Shown: positions 12,661 to 23,189 of the stretch, piece after piece | Numbering within the stretch: the stretch's first letter is position 1 | How the letters are laid out: every line of letters begins with the position of its first letter | Assembly (NCBI GenBank): GCA_035578905.1 | Contig: JAQJVL010000057.1 | Coordinates: 806,001 to 870,000 of the forward strand | From: Stictocephala bisonia | Taxonomy: Eukaryota > Arthropoda > Insecta > Hemiptera > Membracidae | DNA: 64,000 nucleotides | Direction: 5' to 3' | Notes under the pieces: generated by a model | Told to the model about the DNA's origin: nothing | What the model saw: only the letters and a program-made list of their open reading frames with translations | The model's database searches: none | Made by a program: the position numbers and the translations under genes

Positions 12661-12662
<2 letters not shown>

Positions 12663-12674
12663 CCCTAAAGTGTG

Positions 12675-13089
12675 TTAAGCTGCAAAGCCATACTGGTTTA
12701 ATTCTCATAAAAACAACGTTATTTTGAATCCATATTTTTATCATTATTTATTTACCAAACGTTGTGTATGAGGTGTTATTTAAAATGCTATCATATTGCG
12801 CATAGGTTTGCTTTTGATATTATGAATACATACGCCTAGTTTTGAAAAATAGGTGAAAATAAAAACTTCAAACTAAATAATTTTTATATTTATTCTATTA
12901 GACTAATTATGAATCCACAAAGCAGTTCAACGAGTAATTTCACTCTTGATCAAATGCAATTTGTTTGGAAAAGACCGTTTGAAAATAACTGTTAAATTTA
13001 GACACGCGTGATCATTTGTCCGGTTCGAAAAAAACATCGTTGTAATGAGATTTAAACCAACATGGCCGACAGCCTCTGCAGACTCTTAA
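12675..13089 (+). mobile_element. TTAA-flanked MITE, copy A (piggyBac-like)
   Basis: 415-bp element bounded by TTAA at 12675-12678 and 13086-13089. The right terminal repeat contains aaccaacatggccgacagcc and tctgcagactc; the left end is a shortened version (gctgcaaagccatactggtt). Along its length it aligns in inverse orientation with 32779-33179 (shared blocks include ttgtgtatgaggtgt, gcctagttttgaaaaatagg, cttgatcaaatgcaatttgt). TTAA target duplications are the hallmark of piggyBac elements, so this is inferred to be a non-autonomous member. No coding capacity. Confidence 0.8.
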
Positions 13090-13139
13090 GGTTGTAAAAT
13101 TAGTGAACGTAAGTCCTAAATAGTTTATTCCTAAGTGGT

Positions 13140-13538
13140 TCCTACCTCAACTATGGCTCGCTTTATTCTAAAGTAGCCCAAGGAAAACCTACTAGAAGTC
13201 AGGCTAGGGAAATTATTTGGAGAGTAAGTGAGTTCATGGCGAATGAGGCCAAATTAAGAGATGAACAACGAATTCCCGTAAAAAAATCGTTAGAACGAAC
13301 TGCAGTAGCATGTAGCATTTCAAAAACTCTTATAAAGGAAATTCGGCGTGAAAAGTGTTTATTGGACACTTCAGCGGAAGGAGAGTGTTCGTTCACAACT
13401 CCCAAAAAATACAAGAGAAAAACAACAGTGACAGAATTAGACGATTTCGACAAATGTGTCGTTAGAAAAACCGTCCATGAGTTTTATAAAACTGACGAGT
13501 CACTCTCAACTCGTCATTTTTATTTTAAACCAATTTAA
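13140..13538 (+). pseudogene. N-terminal scrap of an IS630/Tc1-type (DDE) transposase
   Basis: An open frame from about 13140 to the stop at 13538; the first ATG is at 13236 and would give 100 residues, but the frame is open upstream and includes SKVAQGKPTRSQAREIIWRV. The helix-rich N-terminal part followed by LDDFDKCVVRKTVHEFY resembles the DNA-binding region of the DDE_3 (IS630-Tc1-mariner) transposase-like proteins multiplied in aphids and other arthropods. After KTDESLSTRHFYFKPI it stops, so the whole DDE catalytic domain, normally a further 200 or so residues, is missing. It lies 50 bp from the TTAA MITE, whose target site suggests a different superfamily, so the two are probably unrelated. 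The family call rests on recalled motifs; the truncation is seen directly. Confidence 0.55.
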
Positions 13539-13905
13539 ATAAAAATTATATGTTTTTTAACGATACGGGAAATCACAGAAATATTTTCCTTAGTGACAGT
13601 AAGAAGTATATATTTCTTAGTTACTTAATTTCAACTCGTATTAACTGATTTATAATTTTTTATGATATATTTAATTGTTGTTATTGATATACGTTTTAAT
13701 TTGTTAACTTTCAAACTCTTAACCTATTTGATGTTTTTATTTTAAATACTGGTCTAATTATAAGAGATACCAAAATACAAATACTCCGTAAACGCGTAAA
13801 CAATCACCCTTTACGATCTGTCTGTGACCGCCTCGCTCAGAGTCGATGTTTTTATATGACTAGTAGGCCAGCCAGGAGGCCGGACCTTCAGCGCGCGTAC
13901 TGTAA

Positions 13906-15330
13906 TGTGGTCTCACGACTCCTTGTGTAGGTTGTAACACACACGGGATACGAAGATGTTTGGCAGCACCGTACGGTGTAAATTGCATGTAATGAGAGCA
14001 TTGTGATCTGCATCAAATGTAGGCTACTGCATTCGTTTGTAAACAATACACAGCCAGGTAGTGTGGTCTCACGACTCCTTGTGTAGATTGTAACACACAC
14101 GGGATACGAAGATGTTTGGCAGCACCGTACGGTGTAAATTGCATGTGATGAGAGCATTGTGATCTGCATCAAATGTAGGCCACTGCATTCGTTTGTTAAT
14201 AATTCAACGCCAAGTGATGTGGTCTCACGACTCCTTTTGTAACACACACGGGATACGAGGATGTTTGACAGCACCGTACAGTGTAGATTGTAACACACAC
14301 GGGATACGAAGATGTTTGGCAGCACCGTACGGTGTAAATTGCATGTGATGAGAGCATTGTGATCTGCATCAAATTTAGGCCACTGCATTCGTTTGTTAAT
14401 AATTCAACGCCAGGTGATGTGGTCTCACGACTTCTTGTGTAGATTGTAACACACACGGGATACGAGGATGTTTGACAGCACCGTACAGTGTAGATTGTAA
14501 CACACACGGGATACGAAGATGTTTGGCAGCACCGTACGGTGTAAATTGCATGTGATGAGAGCATTGTGATCTGCATCAAATGTAGGCCACTGCATTCGTT
14601 TGTTAATAATTCAACGCCAGGTGATGTGGTCTCACGACTCCTTGTGTAGATTGTAACTCACACGGGATACGAAGATGTTTGGCAGCACCGTACGGTGTAA
14701 ATTGCATGTGATGAGAGCATTGTGATCTGCATCAAATGTATGCCACTGCATTCGTTTGTTAATAATTCAACGCCAGGTGATGTGGTCTCACGACTCCTTG
14801 TGTAGATTGTAACACACACGGGATACGAGGATGTTTGACAGCACCAAACGGTGTAAATTGCATGTGATGTGCCAACCTTGTGATCTGCATCAAATGTAGG
14901 CTACTGCATTCGTTTGTTAATAATTCAACGCCAGGTGATGTGGTCTCACAACTCCTTGTGTAGATTGTAACTCACACGGGATACGAGGATGTTTGACAGC
15001 ACCGAACTGTGTAAATTGCATGTGATGTGCCAACCTTGTGATCTGCATCAAATGTAGGCTACTGCATTCGTTTGTTAATAATTCAACGCCAGGTGATGTG
15101 GTCTCACGACTCCTTGTGTAGATTGTAACACACACGGCATACGAGGTTTTTTGACAGCACTGTACGGTGTAAATTGCATGTCATGCTCAGCCTTGTAATC
15201 TGCATCAAATGTAGACCACTGTATTCGTTTGTAAATAATTCATAGCCATGTCATGTGGTCTCACGACCATTTTTGTAGATTGTAACACTCACGAGATACG
15301 AGGATGTTAGACAATACGTAACTGTATGTG
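13906..15330. repeat. Satellite array, ~157 bp unit, ~9 copies
   Basis: Units start near tgtggtctcacgactccttg and contain cacacgggatacgaagatgt, gcatgtgatgagagcattgt and actgcattcgtttgttaata. Some units are about 200 bp because an internal block (gtgtagattgtaacacacac ... gcaccgtac) is duplicated (units beginning about 14219 and 14417). The first two units end aaacaatacacagccaggta, whereas later ones end ttaataattcaacgccaggt. The final unit (15250-15330) is degraded. Minus-strand frames of 72-166 codons running through it are repeat products. Confidence 0.95.
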
Positions 15331-15650
15331 TAAGTATAGTGTAATTTGTTTGTAGTGACCAGGACTTTATGGACTTAAAGCTAGTCCATATTATTAATTA
15401 AAATAGTAACATATTTTAATTAATAACAAAGTAATATTTACTTTCTAATTTTGAGTGGATATTAAATAAACAATTTTCAAACGAGAAATTATTTTTTAAG
15501 AAAAAAACAAAATGGTGATTTCCGTATGACTGTTTCTTCAATTATGCTTTAGGGATCAATTTTTTTTAGTTATATTATTTCTCTTCATTTATTTGCTTTT
15601 GCAAGTGCAATTCCTTTTACTAATAATTAGAAATTTTTTATTATATTCTT
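15331..15650. other. A+T-rich unassigned sequence
   Basis: No gene or repeat recognised. Confidence 0.6.
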
Positions 15651-15835
15651 TATGTATTCATAAGACGCCGATCGTCAAGATATGGGCGAATATGGATTTC
15701 GAATGAGTGTAGATGAGCGAATGTAGTCATTGTTACAAACTAAGGCCGACTATTCCTTAGAAAGTGTCATTAATTAATAGCCAAATGACAAATGAACATC
15801 CGGTGATTATCAGCTGATCCTTCTCAAAATGTATT
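15651..15835 (-). mobile_element. SINE copy, 5'-truncated
   Basis: Reverse complement matches 62300-62510 closely: cattaattaatagccaaatg, cggtgattatcagctgatcc, gtagtcattgttacaaacta and the tail containing gatcgtc and cataagacgccg. The match stops near aatgtattatacattgg, so the tRNA-like head seen at 62255-62300 is missing. The tail ends in a T-rich sequence, as expected for a minus-oriented copy. Confidence 0.85.
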
Positions 15836-16175
15836 ATACATTGGATACAAAAGCTAACGATGGTCAACATTTCTAAGGTCACATATCTTGATATTTTTCA
15901 CGTTTTCATTTTGGACACATTTTAAAGCATTCGTCAATAGAAAATGTCTGTTACAATATTTATTAGTATTCCGTATTAAGATATATCGTATCAATCTTGT
16001 AATATGTGTTACACATTTTTATTTATGTCTAGTTATCCTCTTTTTTATTTTATTTTATTAGGCTTAATATAATTTATCAAAATAAGTTATATAATTATTA
16101 TTATTATTCGGTAAAAATATTTGAAAGAGTTTTCAATTCGTTTTTCTCTAGCAGCAATAAATAAATGCTTACAGC
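15836..16175. other. A+T-rich unassigned sequence
   Basis: Includes a short (att)n run near 16097. Ends in ttctctagcagc and cttacagcaaaattccag, two acceptor-like sites just before the candidate exon. Confidence 0.5.
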
Positions 16176-16179
16176 AAAA

Positions 16180-16311
16180 TTCCAGGAATTGTGCCAGTAC
16201 GTTGAGGTTGGAACTGACGAAGAGCACATTGAACAGCTGTCAATAATTCACCACCAGATGGCACTCTCCCACACCTCTCTCCTGTGTGTGGTCCAAACAG
16301 CTGTTACATAG
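16180..16311 (+). CDS. Candidate terminal exon (copy 1), 43 codons, unknown product
   Basis: Function not recognised. The frame from TTC at 16180 to TAG at 16309-16311 encodes FQELCQYVEVGTDEEHIEQL, then SIIHHQMALSHTSLLCVVQT and AVT. There is no ATG at its head; it is preceded by a splice-acceptor-like ttccag|g, so it could be a last exon. The other two forward frames hit stops early. A second copy at 25316-25447 has the same length and stop, with only four base differences visible inside the frame (two or three amino-acid changes, one silent). Similarity falls sharply about 20 bp after the stop. That profile fits coding constraint, but a two-copy dispersed repeat with local conversion is an alternative. 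No upstream exons were identified. Confidence 0.4.
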   Translation, partial: FQELCQYVEVGTDEEHIEQLSIIHHQMALSHTSLLCVVQTAVT

Positions 16312-16334
16312 GAATAACTGATGAATGAAGCTGA

Positions 16335-16762
16335 GTAAAATCCTAGTTAGTTAATTAGTTATCGCGTTTTATTTACTTTGTCTTGTTGCAGTATCGAAGG
16401 AATAAAAATATTGGTACAGATAAAAATAGTTTGTGTAATTTTATAACTTGTATAATATTGATACGAATTTAGTAAAAAATAATTCGGTAAGGCTTCTATC
16501 GTATTAAATTAGATGGTAAACTTGGAAGCTGCTGGGTTATGAGGTGCTTATTCTTGTTTACAAAATAGAATAATGTTTTTATTCGCGGGGAAGTTCTGGT
16601 GGTTTAAATTAATGCCGTTAATAGTTTCGCCCTTGTGATCCACTGTCCGGCTGCCCTCCATGTGGTATCTGCAATGTAAAGGACATATTCATTTAATAAA
16701 ATTATATACTAACACAGGAACATTACTGCTATTATTTTGTTTTATGAACCCCATATCCAGTG
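16335..16762. other. Diverged 3' flank of the candidate exon, then unassigned
   Basis: To about 16400 it aligns loosely with 25465-25520 (agttagttaattag, ttatttactttg.cttgttg), much more diverged than the preceding block. The rest shows nothing recognisable. Confidence 0.5.
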
Positions 16763-18185
16763 ATCCTTGAACTCCCCTATCGCCGTGGGTAAAAGTCCCT
16801 AGACATGGTTGAGTTACGTAACTTTGATCACTCCACGAATTGTTTGGTCATTGTGATGCTGCATCTTAGAACTCCCCTATCGCCGTGAGTAAAAGTCCCT
16901 AGACATGGTTGAGTTACGTAACTTTGATCGCTCCACGAATCGTTTGGTCATTGTGATGCTGCATCTTAGAACTCCCCTATCGCCGTGAGTAAAAGTCCCT
17001 AGACATGGTTGAGTTACGTAACTTTGATCACTCCACGAATTGTTTGGTCATTGTGATGCTGCATCTTAGAACTCCCCTATCGCCGTGGGTAAAAGTCCCT
17101 TGACATGGTTGAGTTACGTAACTTTGATCACTCCACGAATTGTTTGGTCATTGTGATGCTGCATCTTAGAACTCCCCTATCGCCGTGAGTAAAAGTCCCT
17201 AGACATGGTTGAGTTACGTAACTTTGATCACTCCACGAATTGTTTGGTCATTGTGATGCTGCATCTTAGAACTCCCCTATCGCCGTGAGTAAAAGTCCCT
17301 AGACATGGTTGAGTTACGTAACGTTGATCACTCCACGAATTGTTTGGTCATTGTGATGCTGCATCTTAGAACTCCCCTATCGCCGTGGGTAAAAGTCCCT
17401 TGACATGGTTGAGTTACGTAACTTTGATCACTCCACGAATTGTTTGGTCATTGTGATGCTGCATCTTAGAACTCCCCTATCGCCGTGGGTAAAAGTCCCT
17501 TGACATGGTTGAGTTACGTAACTTTGATCACTCCACGAATTGTTTGGTCATTGTGATGCTGCATCTTAGAACTCCCCTATCGCCGTGGGTAAAAGTCCCT
17601 TGACATGGTTGAGTTACGTAACTTTGATCGTTCCAGGAATTGTTTGGTCATTGTGATGCTGCATCTTAGAACTCCCCTATCGCCGTGGGTAAAAGTCCCT
17701 TGACATGGTTGAGTTACGTAACTTTGATCACTCCACGAATTGTTTGGTCATTGTGATGCTGCATCTTAGAACTCCCCTATCGCCGTGGGTAAAAGTCCCT
17801 TGACATGGTTGAGTTACGTAACTTTGATCGTTCCAGGAATTGTTTGGTCATTGCGATGCTGCATCTTAGAACTCCCCTATCGCCGTGAGTAAAAAAAGTC
17901 CCTAGACATGGTTGAGTTACGTAACTTTGATCGCTCCACGAATCGTTTGGTCATTGCGATGCTGCATCTTAGAACTCCCCTATCGCCGTGGGTAAAAGTC
18001 TCTAGAAATGGTTGAGTTACTACGTAACTTTGATCGCTCCACGAATTGTTTGGTCATTGCGATGCTGCATCTTAGAACTCCCCTATCGCCGTGGGTAAAA
18101 GTCTCTAGAAATGGTTGAGTTACGTAACTTTGATCGCTCCACGAATCGTTTGGTCATTGCGATGCTGCATCTTAGAACTCTCCTA
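16763..18185. repeat. Satellite array, 100-bp unit, ~14 copies
   Basis: Very regular 100-bp period: agaactcccctatcgccgtg, gtaaaagtccctagacatgg, ttgagttacgtaactttgat, cactccacgaattgtttggt, cattgtgatgctgcatctt. The last three or four units carry small insertions (extra aaaa near 17893, extra tac near 18018) and share gcgatg and tctctagaaatgg, so the right edge is more diverged. Variant units at about 17628 and 17828 read gttccaggaattgtttggtc, matching a single-copy stretch at 28093. Confidence 0.97.
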
Positions 18186-19144
18186 CACATTGTCAATTGT
18201 AACATTACAATTTTAGGAAGTGAGGTTATTTAGGTATTTTATCCTAGGATTTTCTATCCCCGATTGGATACAAACTTTTAAAAGATAGATTATTGGGAGG
18301 TTCTGATAATCATATTAATCGATCTGTTATTAATGATTGAGACCTGAAACTCTGCTATTATTTTTAATCTTTATACTGTGAAACAATTCATAAAAAGATT
18401 TTCTAATACACTGACGTTATAAAGAGTTCAACCTAAATATTCTCCATCACCTATTCTAACTTAACGCCTTGTATACTATATAATAAGAGGCTCTTCCTTT
18501 CGTTAACAAGGTCCTGCCCTTCAGGACCCATGTCTATATCAATAGGTGTATTCTGTTTACTTTGAATGTCAGGAGCATTGTTGACAATTATTCTGGTTCA
18601 TTTTTTGATCATAAATGTTCATACAACTGTTTAATCATCAATATATCTTTACTCTCTCTGTTAAAGGAAAAAATCCCCATTATATTTAATTTAATTTATT
18701 ATTATTTTTTCCTATTTATGTTTTATCAAATAAGATAGTTGTCTTATTTGTTAGTTAAACTGTTTAATTCTGGGTATGTTTTCTCATTTATAACTTCATA
18801 TTAAATCTTTGAATATTATATAACGACAAAATTATTTAGTAATATATATTGTCCATTAACAAGCTTATAGATAGTTGTGGCACCAACAACTACAACAAGC
18901 GATGTTACAGTGACGTAAATACAAGTCGTAACGAGTCTTTAACAGACCGCAGTGCTGTAACCCAGCTACATGGGTACAAAGTGTTTGGGAGATTGTAGGC
19001 GATAGGTTGGATGCTCGGTCCTCTTAATACCGGCATGGCGTCCGCTTGATGGTTGCTATCGGCTTGGACACTACTAGAGAAGTCTGGGGTGTCATGTTGG
19101 GTGGGTAATCATTGTGCGGATGTTGTGTGGGGGAGATAACTGAG
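18186..19144. other. Unassigned; GC-richer from about 18870
   Basis: 18186-18860 is A+T-rich with a small hairpin (ggtcctg ccctt caggacc, about 18510). 18870-19140 is GC-richer and may be part of the repeat that includes the adjacent SINE, but no second copy is present to show this. Confidence 0.4.
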
Positions 19145-19372
19145 TATCAGGCTTGTCAATTAGCTGAAAATCAGACCAGCACTACGTGGTTCGGATTCCA
19201 CGTAAAGCTGTAGGTCCCTTAGTTGCCCTGGCTGTTGGGCTAATTGCCCTTTTGAGGAACAGTTGAACCAGACTACACTCATCCACACTCATCCTACACT
19301 CATATAACCATTCATATTCGCCTTAAAATACCAACAACGTTGTGTCGGCGTCTCATATGTAAAGAATGTAAA
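19145..19372 (+). mobile_element. tRNA-derived SINE, second subfamily
   Basis: Has a B-box-like ggttcggattcc at 19188-19199 followed by acgtaaagctgtaggtccct, typical of tRNA-headed insect SINEs; the A box is poor. Its 3' part (ctacactcatccacactcat, cattcatattcgcc, cggcgtctcatatgtaaa) matches the tail of the SINE at 62255-62521, although the heads differ. Confidence 0.6.
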
Positions 19373-19436
19373 GAAAGAATGTAATGACCCACGCACCCAC
19401 CCATACATGTACAGTGGTATTGATATGTGCACTGCA

Positions 19437-19790
19437 GCAATGAGTATTTGCGCTCGCGAAATAAATTCAATAATAATAATAATGATTTGCAGCAATGAGT
19501 ATTTGTGCTTGTGAAATAAATTCAATAATAATAATGATTTGCAGCAATGAGTATTTGTGCTTGTGAAATAAATTCAATAATAATAATAATGATTTTCAGT
19601 AATGAGTATTTGTGCTTGTGAAATAAATTCAATAATAATAATAATGATTTTCAGTAATGAGTATTTGTGCTTGTGAAATAAATTCAATAATAATAATAGC
19701 AATGAGTATTTGTGCTTGTGAAAAAAAATAAAATGCTTGTGGGTATTATTATTCAATAATAATAATTAACAATAATAATAATAATGATTT
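19437..19790 (+). repeat. Tandem array, ~54-bp unit with (aat)n
   Basis: Six or so copies of gcaatgagtatttgtgcttg, tgaaataaattcaataataa, plus a variable (aat)n and gatttgc. Directly follows the SINE and a single ccacccatacatgtacagtg motif at about 19393, so it may be an expanded 3' tail. Units vary mainly in the number of aat triplets. Confidence 0.9.
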
Positions 19791-20010
19791 GCACAGAATG
19801 CAGTTCTTTACCGAGATGATTTTGTAAAGTTTTGGCTGGAAAGCCTTTGTTTTGTATAAAACGTAATTTTATTATAGCTGTCTATGGTGTAATTGTAAGG
19901 TTTAACTTACAAATCTTCATATATATATAACTATTTTTTTAATATTTATATAGATATCAACATATTTGTATATACACATACATTTTTATATTTTTTTTCC
20001 TAAGGCTGCT

Positions 20011-20902
20011 ACGTTAAGATTTTATTTTTGAAACTTGATCGTAAATGGAATAATGAGGTATATGTGGTAACTTTCATTTTTGTGAAAGAACTTTTACAAA
20101 TAAATTAAATCTCACAGTTTGTAATATTTGGATCGGACGCATGTGGTATTTTCTAAAAACCTATGAATACTCAAGCTCATTTCACAGAATTTACAACGAA
20201 TTACTTAGAGTTTAGTCAACTATCTATTTGGTCACGCAAATTAACTGTGGATAAAACAACATTAAAAACTACCCCCTCTCACCAGAGTGTTCTTCGTAAA
20301 CGAAAGGTTTTCGTTCTCAAAATTGAATTTGTTGCAAAGATTGTGATATTTTCAACAATGTCATTTCTACAGAAATGTGGATATATTTTTTGTATTACTT
20401 TTTTTATAATAACGCTGTTTAATTTGTTATAATGACTTATTATAGATTATAATATAAGATAATATAATAGAAGTCATTATAACAAATTAAACAGCGTTAT
20501 TATAAAAAGAAAAGTAATACAAAAAATATATCCACATTTCTGTAGAAATGACAATTGTTGAAAATATCACAATCATTGCAACAAATTCAATTTTGAGAAG
20601 GAAAATCTTTCGTATACGAAGAACGCTCTGGTGAGAGGGGGTAGTTTTTAATGTTGTTTTATCCACAGTTAATTTGCATGACCTAATAGATAGTTGACTA
20701 AAGTCTAAGTAATTCGTTATAAATTCTGTGAAATGAGCTTGAGTATTCATAGGTTTTTAGAAAATACCACATGCGTCCGATCCAAATATTACAAACTGTG
20801 AGATTTAATTTACTTGTAAAAGTTCTTTCACAAAAATGAAAGTTTCCACATATACCTCATTATTCCATTTACGATCAAGCTTTAAAAATAAAATCTTAAC
20901 GT
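20011..20902. mobile_element. Large near-palindrome, 430-bp arms, 32-bp spacer
   Basis: Left arm 20011-20438 and right arm 20471-20902 are inverted copies with a handful of substitutions and small indels (over 90% alike by eye). The spacer is A+T only with one or two Gs and is itself foldable. Each arm carries a mirrored open frame (20163-20432 on +, 20487-20750 on -) starting MNTQAHFTEF and reading SQLSI, KLTVDKTTLKTTPSHQSVL; this follows from the symmetry and is no evidence of a gene. The outermost bases (acgttaagattttattttt) show no obvious transposon family signature. Could be a foldback element or a palindromic duplication. Confidence 0.9.
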
Positions 20903-21640
20903 ATATTAAATTTGTTAAAATATATGTATTTTTTACAATTATTTATAAGTATATTATTATTTTTTTTAATTTTAGTAAGAAAAATGAATATTGACTGATA
21001 TATAGGAAATGTTTTATAGTTTTATTTTTATTTCCCTCAACAAATGCTCGCACGTTTCAATCAAAAAAGGATTAAACGTGATGTTTGGATATAATTTACA
21101 TTCTTAATGAACGAATCATCTGTAACGTGTAAATAAATTAAGGGTAGGTTTAGGAAAGATTAAGTCCGTAATTTGTTGTTTTTAATCGGCCAATTAAGAA
21201 AGGGCTTGAGGCGGGGTTGTGGCCACGGTGAGCGAGTGTCCGGCGGACCTAAATCCTCCCCTTATCTATGAAACACCTGCATGCTGGAATTTCCTGGTAA
21301 TTTATTGTAATGCCTACAAGCGGATTCCCCTAATATTTTATTTATATGTTTATTTTACTCGCTGTAATTTTTATTTGCGTCTTTTTGTCTCTAAATGTTT
21401 TTCAATAATTGTGTATTTATATTATCGGAAATATATGAAGCAAGGCAGAAACTATCGCCTTTCAGTTTAATAATAAGTTTACTCTGTGATATTTTAACAT
21501 CATTAAATAACGCTGTGTTATAAATCAATGTCTCGATATCAGCACATGTTTGTTGCTCGGTGCTGTTCCGATGTGTGTGTTTTTTTTTCCAAGTTTGGAT
21601 AAACATATTGGAGTATATAGCGATTTATTTGTATTTTTAA
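20903..21640. other. Unassigned; possible conserved non-coding patch at 21180-21300
   Basis: A GC-richer block with ttaatcggccaattaag, cggggttgtggccacggtga and cacctgcatgc stands out from the A+T-rich surroundings. Homeodomain-type ATTA sites and an E-box (cacctg) are present, but such short motifs are weak evidence. Nothing else recognised. Confidence 0.3.
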
Positions 21641-21699
21641 CAAAGCTTTGTATTTAAATAGTTCTATATTTAACTCCTTAAGCTTGTTTAAACATTACT

Positions 21700-22786
21700 G
21701 CCGGCGCAAAAATTATGTCTGTCCGAGTTTGAAGGTTGTCAACTACGAAACTAAGGTGCCTATGAAAAATTCAATCGTAACATTGTTAATTGTACGTCAT
21801 GACATATCTGGTATTCAGCTTAAGTTGTTTAAATACTATCTTGAAACCTTCCGGCAAAAGGTATTTCTGAATGAACTGTGGTCTGAAGAGGTTAAGATGG
21901 GATGTGGTGTGCCTCAGGGTTCAGTATTGGGACCACTTCTTTCTTTGATGTGCATAAACGACATACCCAATTCAGTAAAATTCAAATCACTGCTTTATGC
22001 TGATGATACTACTCTTGTAAACATTGGTAGTAGTCTCGATCAACTTATTGATCAGACTAAAAACACATTAAAGTTAGCCTCCGATTGTTTCTTGGCAAAC
22101 GGGTTTCATTTAAATGAAGATAAAACTAAATCTATTATGTTAAGCTTAAGAGCGATGGATAATGAGATCTGTACATTCAATAGAATTGAAACTGTCACCA
22201 GTGCTAAGTTTTTAGGAATTTATTTCGATAACCACTTATCATGGAGCCCTCACATAGATTACATTTCCAAGAAGTTATCAAGCACCTTGTTTTTAATAAG
22301 GTGCCTCACCTTATGTGTTAGCAGTAGCTACATCATATCGGCATACTACGCCTACTTCCAATCGATTAAGAGGTACGGACTTATTCTTTGGGGTAATTGT
22401 AGCAGAACTAATGAAATCCTCATCCTTCAAAAAAGGCAATCCGAATCATGATAAAATGAAATAGTTTAGAGCACTGTAAGCCTCTTTTCATAAGCACTGG
22501 GATTCATACGGTTTTTAATTTATACTTGTATTACGTAATGCAATACATTCTAAATAATCCAGAATTTTTACATTTCAATGAAACTTTTAATTATGAAATC
22601 CGTAACAACAACATGGTTGTAATTGGATTCCACAGACTGAATAAGAGGTTATACAGCCACACTATAATAAGCATTAAAATATATAATACATTTGTCACTT
22701 TAGTAAAAAATTATCATCCCGAAGCTTTCTTTAAAAAATTTTATTGCTGGCTACTCAGAAACCAAAATGGTCAATTTTTTAATTGA
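21700..22786 (+). pseudogene. LINE reverse transcriptase fragment (Jockey/CR1 group), 5'-truncated
   Basis: Reverse transcriptase of a non-LTR retrotransposon, which copies its RNA into genomic DNA. The frame 21648-22451 has RT motif B (GVPQGSVLGPL), the catalytic box (LLYADDTTL) and, further on, LNEDKTKSIML and AKFLGIYFDNHLSWSPHI. After a frameshift and stops near 22445-22525 the C-terminal part continues at 22526-22786 with NYEIRNNN, FHRLNKRLYSHTI and IKIYNTF, typical of the end of these ORF2 proteins. Motif A (FDLSKAFD type), the fingers and the endonuclease are absent, so the copy is truncated upstream of about 21740. Non-functional. Jockey versus CR1 clade was not resolved. Confidence 0.9.
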
Positions 22787-23135
22787 CGATTTTTTTAGTT
22801 TTGATTCAGTTGAATTCTAAGTATTATACATACAGTAGCTCATGCTTAGCCCAGATAACAGAGGTGCTTAGTGGAAATGTACTGAGAGCCCCTTCCCCTG
22901 GCTAACCTGAAGGGCTATCAAAACAAAAGATAAACATTGCAAAAAGTTAGTTTCCCATATTTACCAATATTTTAGAGATATTTTACTAACCCTATTTAAT
23001 AGTTTGATATGTTATGTATTTATTTTATGTTAGGTTAAATTATATTCAGAATGATTGGCAATATATAGTTGCAATTACGACTTTATCAATGCTGTAAAGT
23101 TTGATGGCAATAAAGGATTATTATTATTATTATGA
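22787..23135 (+). mobile_element. 3' UTR and tail of the LINE
   Basis: Follows the ORF end directly and finishes in ggcaataaaggattattattatt, a short (att)n tail of the kind many CR1/Jockey-group LINEs have in place of poly-A. No target duplication could be defined because the 5' end is uncertain. Confidence 0.65.
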
Positions 23136-23189
23136 TTTTTTAACTTTTATTCTAAGGTTTAGTAATTTTTATTTCACTAAGAACAAAAA

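Larger units (their letters stand above)
12316..13898. other. Inverted GC-rich repeats flanking a 1.6-kb segment
   Basis: cgcgcggcgaaggtccggcc at 12316 recurs inverted at 13876-13898 (gaggccggaccttcagcgcg). One copy follows the lone satellite monomer and the other precedes the array, so the pair borders a segment holding a poly-T tract, the TTAA MITE and the transposase scrap. This may be a composite transposed unit or two separate repeats; not resolvable here. Confidence 0.5.

Noticed and set aside
13888..15135. Minus-strand frames of 72-166 codons
   Set aside because: They follow the 157-bp satellite units and repeat with them.
20163..20750. Two similar 87-89 codon frames on opposite strands
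   Set aside because: Mirror images from the palindrome; no domain, and their ends differ as expected for unconstrained sequence.
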